Shown here piece after piece: positions 1-7,457 of a DNA stretch of 16,290 nt. The translations under genes and the position numbers were made by a program. Below the pieces are notes generated by a model. It saw only the letters and a list, made by a program, of their open reading frames with translations. It searched no databases and was not told the DNA's origin. The stretch's first letter is position 1. Each line of letters begins with the position of its first letter. The stretch is from Bordetella parapertussis (GTDB taxonomy: Bacteria > Pseudomonadota > Gammaproteobacteria > Burkholderiales > Burkholderiaceae). The stretch is taken from assembly GCA_945901665.1 (NCBI GenBank), contig CAMDLJ010000018.1:1-16290 (forward strand). The letters run 5' to 3'.

Positions 1-168
1 ATTTCTGGTTTTGGCAATTTTCAAATCCGCACCAAGTCAGCAAGACCCGGTCGCAATCCCCGCACCGGAGAGGTCATCCCCATTGCAGCGCGAAGAGTGG
101 TTACTTTCCATGCCAGCCATAAATTAAAAGACCTCATTCAGAGCGAAAATCCGGGGCAGAGCACTTAA
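1..168 (+). CDS. ihfA: Integration host factor subunit alpha, 3' part
   Basis: Frame 1 is open from the first base to TAA at 166-168, giving the last 55 residues of a protein whose start lies upstream of the window. The segment carries the IHF/HU DNA-binding arm ([10 protein letters not shown] at about residues 16-25 of the fragment), followed by [19 protein letters not shown], which matches the C-terminal half of IHF alpha more closely than HU. IHF is a heterodimer of IhfA and IhfB that bends DNA sharply and acts as an architectural factor in transcription, replication and recombination. In betaproteobacteria ihfA usually follows pheT and precedes a small MerR-family gene, as here. The family call is firm; alpha rather than beta rests on this arm sequence and the neighbour. 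Confidence 0.93.
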   Translation: MSGFGNFQIRTKSARPGRNPRTGEVIPIAARRVVTFHASHKLKDLIQSENPGQST

Positions 169-265
169 ATTCATACAAACTTTTAATTTTTACAGTCTTT
201 TTTGCCCTTACCTACTTATCTTTTCTGCGCGCTTGGGGTAACCTTGGTTCTTACATTGCTCGTTC

Positions 266-721
266 ATGGAAACCCTTCTACCCGCTATACCTGCCAAACG
301 CTATTTCACCATTGGTGAAGTGAGCGAGTTGTGCGCTGTCAAACCCCATGTCTTGCGTTACTGGGAACAAGAATTCACCCAGTTGCGTCCCATGAAGCGC
401 CGTGGCAATCGTCGTTACTATCAGCACCACGAAGTTTTGATGATCCGTCGCATCCGCGGTTTGTTGTACGAGCAAGGTTTCACCATCAGTGGCGCTCGCA
501 ATAGATTGCAAGAAATCGGACACGAGTTCAAGTTCGATGAACCAATTGCAGATCTTCCTGTTGTGGAGGCTTTGCCTGCCAGTGTGATCTCTGCTGCACC
601 CCACTCAGAGGGGTGGGGCATGCCATTGACCACATCAGAGGGAACAGGTTCAAAACGCTTGTTCCTTTTGCGCCGCGAATTGTTTGAGATTCGCGAACTG
701 CTCAGTGAGGCCCACGCATAA
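266..721 (+). CDS. MerR-family transcriptional regulator next to ihfA
   Basis: This 151-residue protein has a MerR-type winged helix-turn-helix: helix-turn-helix at about residues 14-33 (FTIGEVSELCAVKPHVLRYW) and the wing with RRGNRRYY at about 45-52, followed by the second helix pair. No cysteine cluster for metal sensing is evident. The C-terminal tail (about 90-151) is of low similarity type and ends in a basic/leucine helix that could dimerise. The gene lies 97 bp after ihfA in the same direction and is probably cotranscribed with it, an arrangement common in Burkholderiales. Its target is unknown to me. The ATG at 266 has no good Shine-Dalgarno sequence, but the protein starts at the usual distance before the helix-turn-helix, so I keep it. 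Confidence 0.9.
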   Translation: METLLPAIPAKRYFTIGEVSELCAVKPHVLRYWEQEFTQLRPMKRRGNRRYYQHHEVLMIRRIRGLLYEQGFTISGARNRLQEIGHEFKFDEPIADLPVVEALPASVISAAPHSEGWGMPLTTSEGTGSKRLFLLRRELFEIRELLSEAHA

Positions 722-727
722 CACCGT

Positions 728-733
728 TATAAT
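728..733 (+). promoter_or_regulatory. Consensus -10 box of the tRNA-Pro gene
   Basis: A perfect TATAAT lies 9 bp before the tRNA 5' end and directly after the stop codon of the MerR gene. The hexamer at the expected -35 distance (about 705-710, GTGAGG) is poor, so the tRNA promoter depends on a strong -10 or is helped by read-through from ihfA-merR. Confidence 0.7.
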
Positions 734-742
734 CTATCTCTT

Positions 743-819
743 CGGCGTGTAGCGCAGCCTGGTAGCGCACTTGCATGGGGTGCAAGGGGTCGCGAGTTCG
801 AATCCCGCCACGCCGACCA
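743..819 (+). tRNA. tRNA-Pro (anticodon GGG)
   Basis: A 77-nt cloverleaf can be folded by eye. The acceptor stem CGGCGTG (743-749) pairs with CACGCCG (809-815), followed by discriminator A and an encoded CCA (817-819). The anticodon stem CTTGC/GCAAG (770-774/782-786) encloses loop ATGGGGT with anticodon GGG at 777-779. The T arm contains GTTCGAATC. The anticodon reads CCC and CCU proline codons. A -10 box precedes it and an intrinsic terminator follows 7 nt after the CCA, so it is a single-gene transcription unit, possibly also reached by read-through from merR. Confidence 0.97.
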
Positions 820-826
820 ACGATAC

Positions 827-861
827 AAGGGTTAGCAGAATTTTTCTGCTAACCCTTTTTT
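827..861 (+). terminator. Strong intrinsic terminator after tRNA-Pro
   Basis: A perfect 14-bp inverted repeat (AAGGGTTAGCAGAA at 827-840 and its complement at 844-857) with a 3-nt T loop is followed by more T residues. It ends the plus-strand ihfA-merR-tRNA unit. Since A residues also precede the hairpin, it could act in the minus direction too, against transcripts running out of the Mo-hydroxylase genes. Confidence 0.93.
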
Positions 862-1008
862 AATGCGTTTTTCAGTTTGAATTGTTGAGCAATGGCTTGC
901 AAACTGTGTCTGTGCAGGTACTCAACCACGCACTGAATTCAGCGCGAACTCAAATCATGGCTTGGTTGACCATGGCGCATGATCAAACTGGCACGACCAA
1001 CGGCAGGT

Positions 1009-1039
1009 AAAGCCTGTGGAAGTCAGGCTTTCACAGGCT
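1009..1039 (-). terminator. Possible weak terminator or attenuating hairpin after iorB
   Basis: Two alternative hairpins share the same bases just after the iorB-like stop codon. AAAGCCTG (1009-1016) can pair with CAGGCTTT (1024-1031). AGCCTGTG (1011-1018) can instead pair with CACAGGCT (1032-1039). In minus-strand reading the second form is followed only by TTT, so it is at best a weak Rho-independent terminator. The rest of the 863-1051 gap holds no gene that I can support. Confidence 0.4.
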
Positions 1040-1051
1040 GTTTTCGCTCAA

Positions 1052-3280
1052 TCAGGAGATCACGTTTTTCACCCGGGCTGGCGACATGGGCAAATGGCGC
1101 AGGCGTTTGCCGCTGAGTTGAAAAATGGCGTTGGATATGGCGGGGGCCACCGCCAAAACGCCAATTTCACCCATGCCTGTGGGCGCGGCCTTGGAAGGAA
1201 CGATTTGGGTGTGAATTTCCGGCATGTCGGCCATGCGCAGAACGGGGTAGTCATTGAAGTTGGACTGCACCACGGAACCATTGCGAATGGTCAGTTCTTC
1301 AATCAATGCCAAGGAGAGTCCGTAGACCACAGCCCCTTCAAGTTGAGCCTGCACGTTGATGGGTTGAATGGGCAAGCCCGTATCAACGGCCACCCAGTAG
1401 TGATGCACCTGAATTTTGCCGGTCTTGCGATTGAGCGATACCTCTGCCACCCCGGCAGAGAGGGTTCCGTGGTAGTCGGCAAAAGCGATCCCCAGGCCAC
1501 GGCCTTTGCGTTTGCGGTTCCAGTCTGACATTTCGGCAACCGTTCGAATCACCGCATTGGCCCTGGCGTCCGATCGAGTCAGCTCAAGTCGCATGGCCAA
1601 AGGGTTGATGCGGCGCTCAAATGCAATCTCATCCAGGAAAGATTCGATGACAAATTTGTTGTAGCCAGCACCAATGCCACGCAAGGGTGCAACCCGCATG
1701 CCACGCATTTCTCGCACACCCTCTGCCAAAGTATGGGGAATGGCGTAATGGGGTAAATCGGAGCCGTTCCAACCGACGTAATCTTTACCGCCCGTGGCTT
1801 GGAAGCGGGCGGGTGCGGCAATGGCATCGACATTTTCTGCCACCAAACGATGACGCCAGCCGATCAATTGACCCTTTTCATCCAGGCCTGCTTTCATCAC
1901 ATGGTGGGTCAGCGGCCTGGGGCGGGCAGCCGCCATGTCATCCTCCCTTGAGAGGACGAGTTTGACGGGCAATTTGGTGATGTTGGACAACACCACGGAC
2001 TGGGCAATGATGTCTGGGGCAATGCGCCGGCCAAACCCGCCGCCCAGCATTTGCTGATGGACCTTGATTTTGTCTGGCGTGGTTTTCAAAATGCCAGAGG
2101 CGACAACGGTGGCCAAAAAAGAGAATTGCGTTCCTGTCCATATTTCGGCCGACTGACCATCAGCCGCCACTTTGGCCAAACAATTCATGGGCTCCATTTG
2201 GGCGTGATAAGCGTGTTCGGACCAATAGGTGGCTTCAATGGTTTTGACGGCTTGTCCCAGGGCGGCGGTGGTGTCACCGCGTTTGTAGGCGTCCATCGCC
2301 TTGGCATTGGGGTCCTGACCTTGTTTGGCATAGTCTGCTTTGGATTTTTCAGAATCAAAGCCGGCTGCTGCTGCAGCGCCCGAGGTGTTCCAGGTGACTT
2401 TGGATTTGAGCAAGGCACGGGCCACACGCGTGGACTCCCCCGTTTTGCCAATCACAGCCACACCAAAGGGAACCGTCAGAACCCTTAGCACGCCCGCAAC
2501 CGCCATGACTTCTTCGGTGTTGACGTTTTCAGCTTTGGCGCCCTCCATGGGCGACTCCAGAACCGAGGCGTAGACCATGCCCTCAACCCTGGCATCGATG
2601 CCAAATTGTGCGGTGCCATCAACTTTTGATTGAACATCAATCCTTCCGATTTGGGTGCGGCCGATAAGGGTGAATTGCTCCGGCTTTTTCAGGTCATCGT
2701 CAGTGATCTTTGGCAGTTCAGCTGGCACGGTGGCAAATTTCGCCACGTCGCCATAGCTGATGCGCTGATTGCTTTTGGCATGCACGACGGTGCTGTTTTG
2801 AGTGCTCAACTCGTTGATCGGGACGCTCCATTTGGCGGATACGGCATCCATCAATACCCGCCTGGCTTGGGCACCAGCAACCCGCAGGGGTTTGAAATAA
2901 CCAGGAACAGCCACACTGGCCAAGGATGCCTGCCCGCCATTGAGCAATGGGTGGGGATTGCCGTAAACCTTGGGATTTGGCGGGGCGATTTCAACTTTGA
3001 CTTTTGACCAGTCTGCATCCAACTCCTCGGCCAAAATCAAGGGCAAAGTGGTCAGGGTGCCTTGCCCCATTTCAGCCGTGGGCGCAAAAATGGTGATGGT
3101 GTTGTCCGTGGCGATGTTGACCCAGGCATTGACGCTGATGCGCGAATCGTTGGTTTGGGCCAAGGCGCCCATGGGAAGCCCTGCGGCGCTGAATGCCAAG
3201 GTAAAGCTCAGGCCTGAACCGGTCGCCAGAAATTGACGTCGATTGATGTCAGCAGTGTGATTGGATTTGAGATTGGACAT
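1052..3280 (-). CDS. Molybdopterin-binding large subunit of an isoquinoline 1-oxidoreductase-type hydroxylase (IorB-like)
   Basis: This 742-residue protein belongs to the xanthine oxidase family, IorB branch. Its N terminus is a twin-arginine signal: NRRQFL at residues 13-18, a hydrophobic stretch, then ALA-Q at about 39-42, so folded enzyme would be exported to the periplasm. The molybdenum-cofactor motif GGGFGRR is near residue 412. GMGEIG near residue 700 holds the likely catalytic glutamate. Length fits the family (about 730-750). It takes the place of the xdhB-type subunit and would hydroxylate an aromatic heterocycle or aldehyde; the substrate is not deducible. ATG 3280 is preferred because AAGGA lies 9 nt upstream; ATG 3286, overlapping the iorA stop, is only 3 nt from it. 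It is translationally coupled to the small subunit. No cytochrome c or XdhC-like chaperone gene is next to it. Confidence 0.92.
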   Translation of the reverse strand: MSNLKSNHTADINRRQFLATGSGLSFTLAFSAAGLPMGALAQTNDSRISVNAWVNIATDNTITIFAPTAEMGQGTLTTLPLILAEELDADWSKVKVEIAPPNPKVYGNPHPLLNGGQASLASVAVPGYFKPLRVAGAQARRVLMDAVSAKWSVPINELSTQNSTVVHAKSNQRISYGDVAKFATVPAELPKITDDDLKKPEQFTLIGRTQIGRIDVQSKVDGTAQFGIDARVEGMVYASVLESPMEGAKAENVNTEEVMAVAGVLRVLTVPFGVAVIGKTGESTRVARALLKSKVTWNTSGAAAAAGFDSEKSKADYAKQGQDPNAKAMDAYKRGDTTAALGQAVKTIEATYWSEHAYHAQMEPMNCLAKVAADGQSAEIWTGTQFSFLATVVASGILKTTPDKIKVHQQMLGGGFGRRIAPDIIAQSVVLSNITKLPVKLVLSREDDMAAARPRPLTHHVMKAGLDEKGQLIGWRHRLVAENVDAIAAPARFQATGGKDYVGWNGSDLPHYAIPHTLAEGVREMRGMRVAPLRGIGAGYNKFVIESFLDEIAFERRINPLAMRLELTRSDARANAVIRTVAEMSDWNRKRKGRGLGIAFADYHGTLSAGVAEVSLNRKTGKIQVHHYWVAVDTGLPIQPINVQAQLEGAVVYGLSLALIEELTIRNGSVVQSNFNDYPVLRMADMPEIHTQIVPSKAAPTGMGEIGVLAVAPAISNAIFQLSGKRLRHLPMSPARVKNVIS

Positions 3281-3282
3281 GA

Positions 3283-3738
3283 TCATGCTTCCTTGGCTGC
3301 GCGCTGAATGGCGCTGATGATGCGTTGATAGGTGCCGCATCGGCAAATATTGCCATTCATGTGGGCCACGATTTGGGCTCGACTTGGATTTTTGTTCTTG
3401 GCCAACAAAGCTGCGGCTTGCATGATCTGACCCGACTGGCAATAGCCGCACTGGGGCACTTGTTCGGCGACCCAAGCTTTTTGCAACTTGTGGCTGCCAG
3501 TGGGCGACAGGCCTTCAATGGTTGTCACTTGTTTGCCCGCCACTTGGTTCACCGGCATGCTGCAGGAGCGGACAGGGACATCGTTCACATGCACGGTACA
3601 CGCACCACATTGGGCCACGCCACAACCATATTTGGTGCCGGTGAGTTGAAGGTCTTCCCGCAGGACCCACAGCAAAGGGGTGTTGGGTGTGGCATCGGTC
3701 ACGGCCGATTTGCCGTTGACATTGAATGTGGTGGTCAT
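3283..3738 (-). CDS. [2Fe-2S] small subunit of the Mo-hydroxylase (IorA-like)
   Basis: The 151-residue protein has both iron-sulfur cluster sites of the family. The N-terminal plant-ferredoxin-type site uses C39, C44, C47 and C59; the C-terminal helical site uses C97, C100, C132 and C134 (CGYC and CRC). It passes electrons from the molybdenum centre in the large subunit to an outside acceptor. Length equals the usual 150 or so. It has no signal of its own, so it would be carried through the Tat system by the large subunit, as is known for this family. Its TGA overlaps the first possible ATG of the large subunit. The start ATG 3738 directly precedes the conserved NVNGK segment; no strong Shine-Dalgarno is seen. 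No FAD-subunit gene is present, which is typical for the IorAB type. Confidence 0.94.
   Translation of the reverse strand: MTTTFNVNGKSAVTDATPNTPLLWVLREDLQLTGTKYGCGVAQCGACTVHVNDVPVRSCSMPVNQVAGKQVTTIEGLSPTGSHKLQKAWVAEQVPQCGYCQSGQIMQAAALLAKNKNPSRAQIVAHMNGNICRCGTYQRIISAIQRAAKEA
3290..3294 (-). promoter_or_regulatory. Ribosome binding site of the iorB-like gene
   Basis: AAGGA on the minus strand lies inside the last codons of the small-subunit gene. Its spacing is 9 nt to ATG 3280 but only 3 nt to ATG 3286, which is the reason for choosing 3280 as the start. Confidence 0.6.
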
Positions 3739-3781
3739 GCGCGGATTCTCGAAAGTTGCAATATTCGCAGTTTAAATAGAC

Positions 3782-3794
3782 ATGGGTCACCCAT
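3782..3794. promoter_or_regulatory. Inverted repeat in the iorAB/gnd divergent region
   Basis: ATGGGT-C-ACCCAT is a perfect 6-bp inverted repeat with one central base, lying in the 207-bp space between the divergent starts at 3738 and 3946. It could be an operator for the hydroxylase genes, but a repeat of this size is expected a few times by chance in a window this long. I could not identify convincing -35/-10 pairs on either strand here. Confidence 0.25.
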
Positions 3795-3945
3795 TCATCA
3801 GCGGTTTCCCTAGAGATTGTTTTATCCGAATATGGTGTAAGTCGTTGGGATTGAGCGCATGAACAGATCTGCCCCTGCAGTTGGAACTCACCTTCGTTTC
3901 AATTGCAGTTAAAGTGCAGCCAAGTTCATCAAAGTGGGTTCAATA

Positions 3946-4926
3946 ATGCAGATTGGCATGATTGGTTTGGGGAAGATGGGGGGCAATTTGGTTCGTCGAT
4001 TGCTCAGCAAGGGACACAGTTGCGTGGTTTACGACGCCAATGCGGCCAGCATCCAGCCGCTGGTGGGGTTGGGTGCCCTCGGCGCCCAAAGCTTGGCAGA
4101 TTTGGTGCAGCAAATGCCCCAACCCAGGGCCATTTGGATGATGTTGCCTGCGGGGCAAATCACTGAGGCCACATTTCAGTCCTTGAAAGCTTTGTTGCAA
4201 GCGGGGGACATATTGATCGATGGTGGAAATGCCAACCATAAAGATGATGTGCGCCGAGCGCAGGAATTGATGCCCTTGGGCATTCGTTATTTGGATGTCG
4301 GCACCAGCGGTGGGGTTTGGGGTTTGGAGCGGGGCTATTGTTTGATGATCGGTGGTGAATTGGCCGCTTTTCAAGCAATGACGCCGGTTTTTCGCGACCT
4401 GGCGCCTGGCCAAGGGAACATCGCGCCATCTCATGGGCGCGAGGGTTTCGAATCAACCGCCCATCTGGGCTATTTGCACACGGGGCCAGCGGGGTCTGGG
4501 CATTTCGTGAAAATGATCCACAACGGCATTGAGTACGGCATGATGCAAGCGTTCGCTGAAGGTTTTGACATCCTGAAAGGCGCTGGCCAAAGCAGCATTC
4601 CTGCCGAGCGAAGATACGACTTGAACCTGGCTGACATTGCTGAGTTGTGGCGCAGAGGCAGTGTGGTCTCTTCCTGGCTTTTGGATTTGTCAGCCATTGC
4701 GTTGGCCAAAGACCCCCAACTCACTGAATTTTCAGGGCACGTTCAGGATTCTGGCGAGGGCCGCTGGACGGTGGAAGCTGCCATCGAAGAGGCCATACCC
4801 GCCCATGTTCTGACGGCTGCTTTGAACGCCAGGTTCAGGTCCCGTCAATCCCCAAGTTTTGCTGACCAAACCTTGTCTGCATTGCGGCATCAGTTTGGCG
4901 GGCATCAAGAGCCCAAAAAGGACTGA
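3946..4926 (+). CDS. gnd: 6-phosphogluconate dehydrogenase, decarboxylating, short type
   Basis: The enzyme oxidises and decarboxylates 6-phosphogluconate to ribulose 5-phosphate in the oxidative pentose phosphate route. The 326-residue product begins with a Rossmann fold, GLGKMG at residues 7-12. The end of the second strand reads VVYDAN, an acidic residue where NADP-specific enzymes carry Asn-Arg, so NAD preference is inferred. The substrate signature [12 protein letters not shown] and the catalytic [13 protein letters not shown] (Lys and Asn) are present. Length matches the roughly 300-residue GntZ/YqeC class, not the 470-residue Gnd class. A GTG at 3934 would add four residues; ATG 3946 gives the family's typical MQIGMIGLG start. 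The gene converges on the Nudix gene with only 12 bp between stops and no terminator. Confidence 0.93.
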   Translation: MQIGMIGLGKMGGNLVRRLLSKGHSCVVYDANAASIQPLVGLGALGAQSLADLVQQMPQPRAIWMMLPAGQITEATFQSLKALLQAGDILIDGGNANHKDDVRRAQELMPLGIRYLDVGTSGGVWGLERGYCLMIGGELAAFQAMTPVFRDLAPGQGNIAPSHGREGFESTAHLGYLHTGPAGSGHFVKMIHNGIEYGMMQAFAEGFDILKGAGQSSIPAERRYDLNLADIAELWRRGSVVSSWLLDLSAIALAKDPQLTEFSGHVQDSGEGRWTVEAAIEEAIPAHVLTAALNARFRSRQSPSFADQTLSALRHQFGGHQEPKKD

Positions 4927-4938
4927 ATTGCTGCGCCC

Positions 4939-5487
4939 TCAGTGGTGGATGTCAATTTGATGCATGCCAAATTCGCCACTCTGGCGGTCGGCAAAAAAAG
5001 CCTTCAGGGTTTCTTTGACCGTGCGAAAGGCAAGATCATCCCAGGGAATTTCATGCTCTGCAAACAGGAGGGCTTCCATGGTTTCATGCCCGGGCGCAAA
5101 TTGATCGGAGGTCAATTCAGCGCGGAAAAAGAAATGCACCTGTCCCACCCGGGCCACATTGAGCACTGTGAAAAGCCCTTGCATCTCAAATTGGGCCCCA
5201 GCCTCTTCAGTGGTTTCTCGTGCGGCACCTTCACCCAGGGTCTCACCCAACTCCATGAAACCGGCGGGTAAGGTCCATTTGCCTTTGCGCGGCTCGATGT
5301 TTCGTTTGCACAAAAGCACCCTTTCCCCCAGAACCGGTATGGTGCCGACCACATTCAATGGGTTTTCATAATGAATGGTGTGGCATTGGGGGCAGACAGC
5401 CCTTTGCCGCGTGTCGCCATCGTCGGGCACGCGCAACACAACCAATTCCCCGCAATTTTTGCAATGTTTGATGCTGGAGCGAAGCAA
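4939..5487 (-). CDS. Zinc-ribbon Nudix hydrolase
   Basis: This 182-residue protein joins an N-terminal zinc ribbon (C9, C12, C32, C35) to a Nudix domain. The Nudix box at residues 76-98 is complete: G76, E82, then RETTEEAGA, matching GX5EX7REUXEEXGU, so the metal-binding glutamates are intact. The ribbon-plus-Nudix layout resembles NudC/NADH pyrophosphatase-related and ADP-ribose pyrophosphatase-like proteins, but it lacks the length and the SQPWPFPxS motif of NudC; the substrate is unknown. The start is TTG 5487: no ATG or GTG lies in frame before the first zinc cysteine, homologues start just before that cysteine, and AGGA lies 10 nt upstream. The gene sits 30 bp after the FAH-family gene in the same direction and is probably in the same operon. 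Confidence 0.87.
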   Translation of the reverse strand: MLRSSIKHCKNCGELVVLRVPDDGDTRQRAVCPQCHTIHYENPLNVVGTIPVLGERVLLCKRNIEPRKGKWTLPAGFMELGETLGEGAARETTEEAGAQFEMQGLFTVLNVARVGQVHFFFRAELTSDQFAPGHETMEALLFAEHEIPWDDLAFRTVKETLKAFFADRQSGEFGMHQIDIHH

Positions 5488-5517
5488 AATATGTTTTTCC
5501 TGTGCGCAGAAACGGGG

Positions 5518-6213
5518 TCAATTGACTTGAACCGTCAGCGTGGGCAAGCCAGTGACATTTCCAACCATGGTGTCGCCGCTGACCACCGCTGCCACGCCTT
5601 CAGGTGTGCCGCTGAATATGAGGTCACCAGGCTGAAGCTCCCAGGCGGCAGACAAATGCTCAATGGTTTCTGCAATATTCCAAATCAGCTTGCTGACATG
5701 GCTGGACTGACGCACTTGGCCGTTGACGGATACGGCGATGGCTGCAGATTCAATCTGAGGTAACTTCTCGGCCCGCACAATGGGACCCATCGGAGCACTG
5801 TGGTCAAACGCCTTGCCGATGCACCAGGGGCGGCCCTGCTTTTTCATGTCATTTTGGAGGTCACGACGGGTCATGTCCAAGCCCACGGCATAGCCATAAA
5901 CATGCTTCATGGCTTCGCTGGCGGAGATGTTTTTGCCGCCCTTGCCGATGGCCACCACCAACTCAATTTCATGGTGGAAATTCCCCGTCATGCTGGGATA
6001 AGGGATGTGCCCAGCCACGTCTTCGGGGACCACCACCAAGGCATCGGTGGGTTTCAAAAAGAAAAATGGGGGTTCACGGCCCGTGTACCCCATTTCTTTG
6101 GCATGCTCTTCATAGTTGCGACCCACGCAATAAATGCGATGGACAGGAAACAGCTCTGGCTGACCGATCACGGGCACAGATATGATGGGTGAAGGGGCAA
6201 AGGCAAACGTCAT
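5518..6213 (-). CDS. Fumarylacetoacetate hydrolase-family protein
   Basis: The 231-residue protein has the FAH C-terminal catalytic fold. The metal site is visible as E82-x-E84 (in FHHEIELVVAIGKG) and D113 (in GLDMTRRDLQ). The substrate-loop region RPWCIGKAFDHSAPMGP and the C-terminal GDLIFSGTPEGV are also typical. Members of this size hydrolyse acylpyruvates such as fumarylpyruvate (gentisate pathway), or decarboxylate oxaloacetate; which applies here cannot be decided, since no gentisate genes are in the window. The frame is open further upstream, but ATG 6213 has GAG 6 nt ahead and gives the family's usual N terminus and length, while the upstream candidates at 6228 and 6330 have no ribosome site. 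It is the first gene of a likely two-gene operon with the Nudix hydrolase. Confidence 0.9.
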   Translation of the reverse strand: MTFAFAPSPIISVPVIGQPELFPVHRIYCVGRNYEEHAKEMGYTGREPPFFFLKPTDALVVVPEDVAGHIPYPSMTGNFHHEIELVVAIGKGGKNISASEAMKHVYGYAVGLDMTRRDLQNDMKKQGRPWCIGKAFDHSAPMGPIVRAEKLPQIESAAIAVSVNGQVRQSSHVSKLIWNIAETIEHLSAAWELQPGDLIFSGTPEGVAAVVSGDTMVGNVTGLPTLTVQVN

Positions 6214-6382
6214 GGATTTCTCTTTCATGGGCAAAAAATTCGCAAATACCAGCCCCACGCCGTGGGTGTGCAAAAAAACGATGGGCAGAGTGTGCCATGA
6301 ACTGGCGACCAGTCGCTTTGGGTTTGTCAATTCAGAGGGGCCATTAGGCTGGTTTCAGTCATGGGCTTGCGGTCTTGCACCC

Positions 6383-6387
6383 AGGAG
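6383..6387 (+). promoter_or_regulatory. Ribosome binding site of pgeF
   Basis: AGGAG 9 nt before GTG 6397 supports the GTG as the start of pgeF. Confidence 0.75.
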
Positions 6388-6396
6388 AGCTGAACC

Positions 6397-7182
6397 GTGA
6401 GCCTGTTCAGTGGGCCATGGATCACACAGGTGCGATGGCCCGAAGGTGTCAAGTCCTATTGCAGTGTCAGGCAGGGGGGTGTCTCTACAGGCCCATACAA
6501 GAGCCTCAACTTGGGCAGCCATGTACAAGATGATCCCACCGCCGTCAGTGCCAATAGAGCGACTTTTGCTCAACACATCGGTGCAAAACCGGTTTTTCTG
6601 AATCAAGTGCATGGTTGGAGTTTGATCGAATTGACCGATCAAACCCCTGATGGCACCACCGCAGATGTTTGTATCACCCAATCTATTGGTTTGGCATGCA
6701 CCATCATGGTGGCAGACTGTTTGCCCGTTTTATTGGCAGAACCCGCTGGGCAATGGGTGGCTGCTGCGCATGCGGGGTGGCGTGGTCTGGCGGGTGACAT
6801 GGGCTTGGGGGTCGTGGAGGTGGCGGTGAATGCCATGCGTGAACGCATGCGCACAGATGTGGCACAGCTTCAAGTTTGGCTGGGGCCGTGCATTGGGCCG
6901 CAGGCTTTTGAGGTGGGCCATGAAGTCAGAGATGCGTTTTGCGGTGTTGATGCGCAGGCCAGTCATTGCTTTCAACCTGGACCGATGAAGGGCAAGTGGT
7001 GGGCTGATTTGCCCGCACTGGCCCGAATGCGTTTGCAGGCCCTGGGTGTGACCCAGATCACAGGCAACGACGGATCCTCGGCTTGGTGCACCGTGGCGCA
7101 ACAGGATTTATTTTTTTCCCACCGGCGCGATCGCGTCAGCGGTCGATTCGCTGCCAGTATTTGGCGGGAGGTCGCTGGCTAG
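6397..7182 (+). CDS. pgeF: Peptidoglycan editing factor PgeF (YfiH/laccase-domain family)
   Basis: The 261-residue protein carries the family's metal-site residues: His72 (NQVHGW), Cys108 (ADCLP) and His125 (AAHAGWRG), at nearly the same positions as in E. coli YfiH. WLGPCIGPQAFEV further on is also typical. The family was formerly called polyphenol oxidase. PgeF is now known to keep wrong residues such as L-Ser out of peptidoglycan stem peptides by acting on misformed precursors in the cytosol. The start is GTG 6397 with AGGAG 9 nt ahead. It is divergent from the FAH-family gene (183 bp between starts). Its last 75 bp overlap, tail to tail, the small membrane protein gene on the other strand. 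In Burkholderiales it commonly precedes phaC, as here. Confidence 0.93.
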   Translation: MSLFSGPWITQVRWPEGVKSYCSVRQGGVSTGPYKSLNLGSHVQDDPTAVSANRATFAQHIGAKPVFLNQVHGWSLIELTDQTPDGTTADVCITQSIGLACTIMVADCLPVLLAEPAGQWVAAAHAGWRGLAGDMGLGVVEVAVNAMRERMRTDVAQLQVWLGPCIGPQAFEVGHEVRDAFCGVDAQASHCFQPGPMKGKWWADLPALARMRLQALGVTQITGNDGSSAWCTVAQQDLFFSHRRDRVSGRFAASIWREVAG

Positions 7183-7407
7183 CTGAGGCCCATTTGGCTG
7201 GGTTTGATCAACGGCTGTGTCCATTTCCTTGTTCAATCGTCGCCGCCGGCCGGGCGTGTTGAGCAGGTACAAAACCAAAGCCAATGGCGCCAAACCATAA
7301 AACAAAAAAGTGATGAAAGCGCCGAGCAAACTGCCTTGGGGGTGGAAGGCCTCGGCCACAGCCATCATCAAGGTGATGTAAATCCAAGCAATGGCTACCA
7401 GGTACAT
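7108..7407 (-). CDS. Small two-helix membrane protein, function unknown
   Basis: This 99-residue protein has two likely membrane segments: residues 1-20 (VAIAWIYITLMMAVAEA) and about 26-50 (LLGAFITFLFYGLAPLALVL), followed by a strongly basic RRRR stop-transfer and a polar, Pro/Ser/Thr-rich tail to the end. By the positive-inside rule the tail should be cytosolic. AGAGG lies 9 nt before the ATG at 7407. I recognise the type as a conserved hypothetical found next to phaC in related bacteria, but know no function. It is divergent from phaC, sharing a 127-bp promoter region, and its 3' 75 bp overlap the end of pgeF. Its hydrophobic pattern and ribosome site argue that it is real rather than a shadow of pgeF. 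Confidence 0.77.
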   Translation of the reverse strand: MYLVAIAWIYITLMMAVAEAFHPQGSLLGAFITFLFYGLAPLALVLYLLNTPGRRRRLNKEMDTAVDQTQPNGPQLASDLPPNTGSESTADAIAPVGKK

Positions 7408-7457
7408 GGGGTAATGCCTCTAAAGCGCACAGTTGTCAGGGTGACGAAGGCAGAAGC

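Noticed and set aside
743..862. tRNA-Pro as an attachment site for an integrated island
   Set aside because: No integrase gene and no second copy of the tRNA 3' end was seen in the window; the following genes are not phage- or element-like.
873..926. Interleaved inverted repeats (CAGTTTG/CAAACTG and GTTGAG/CTCAAC) suggesting a pseudoknot RNA
   Set aside because: Repeats of 6-7 bp are expected by chance in a gap of this size, and no promoter or conserved RNA family is recognisable.
3281..3475. N-terminal extension of the iorB-like frame over the small-subunit gene
   Set aside because: The extension would put the Tat signal some 65 residues inside the protein, and the bases already encode the conserved CRC region of the small subunit.
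6214..6330. 39-codon N-terminal extension of the FAH-family gene
   Set aside because: No ribosome site at the upstream ATG and residues unlike the family; ATG 6213 has a usable GAG and gives normal length.
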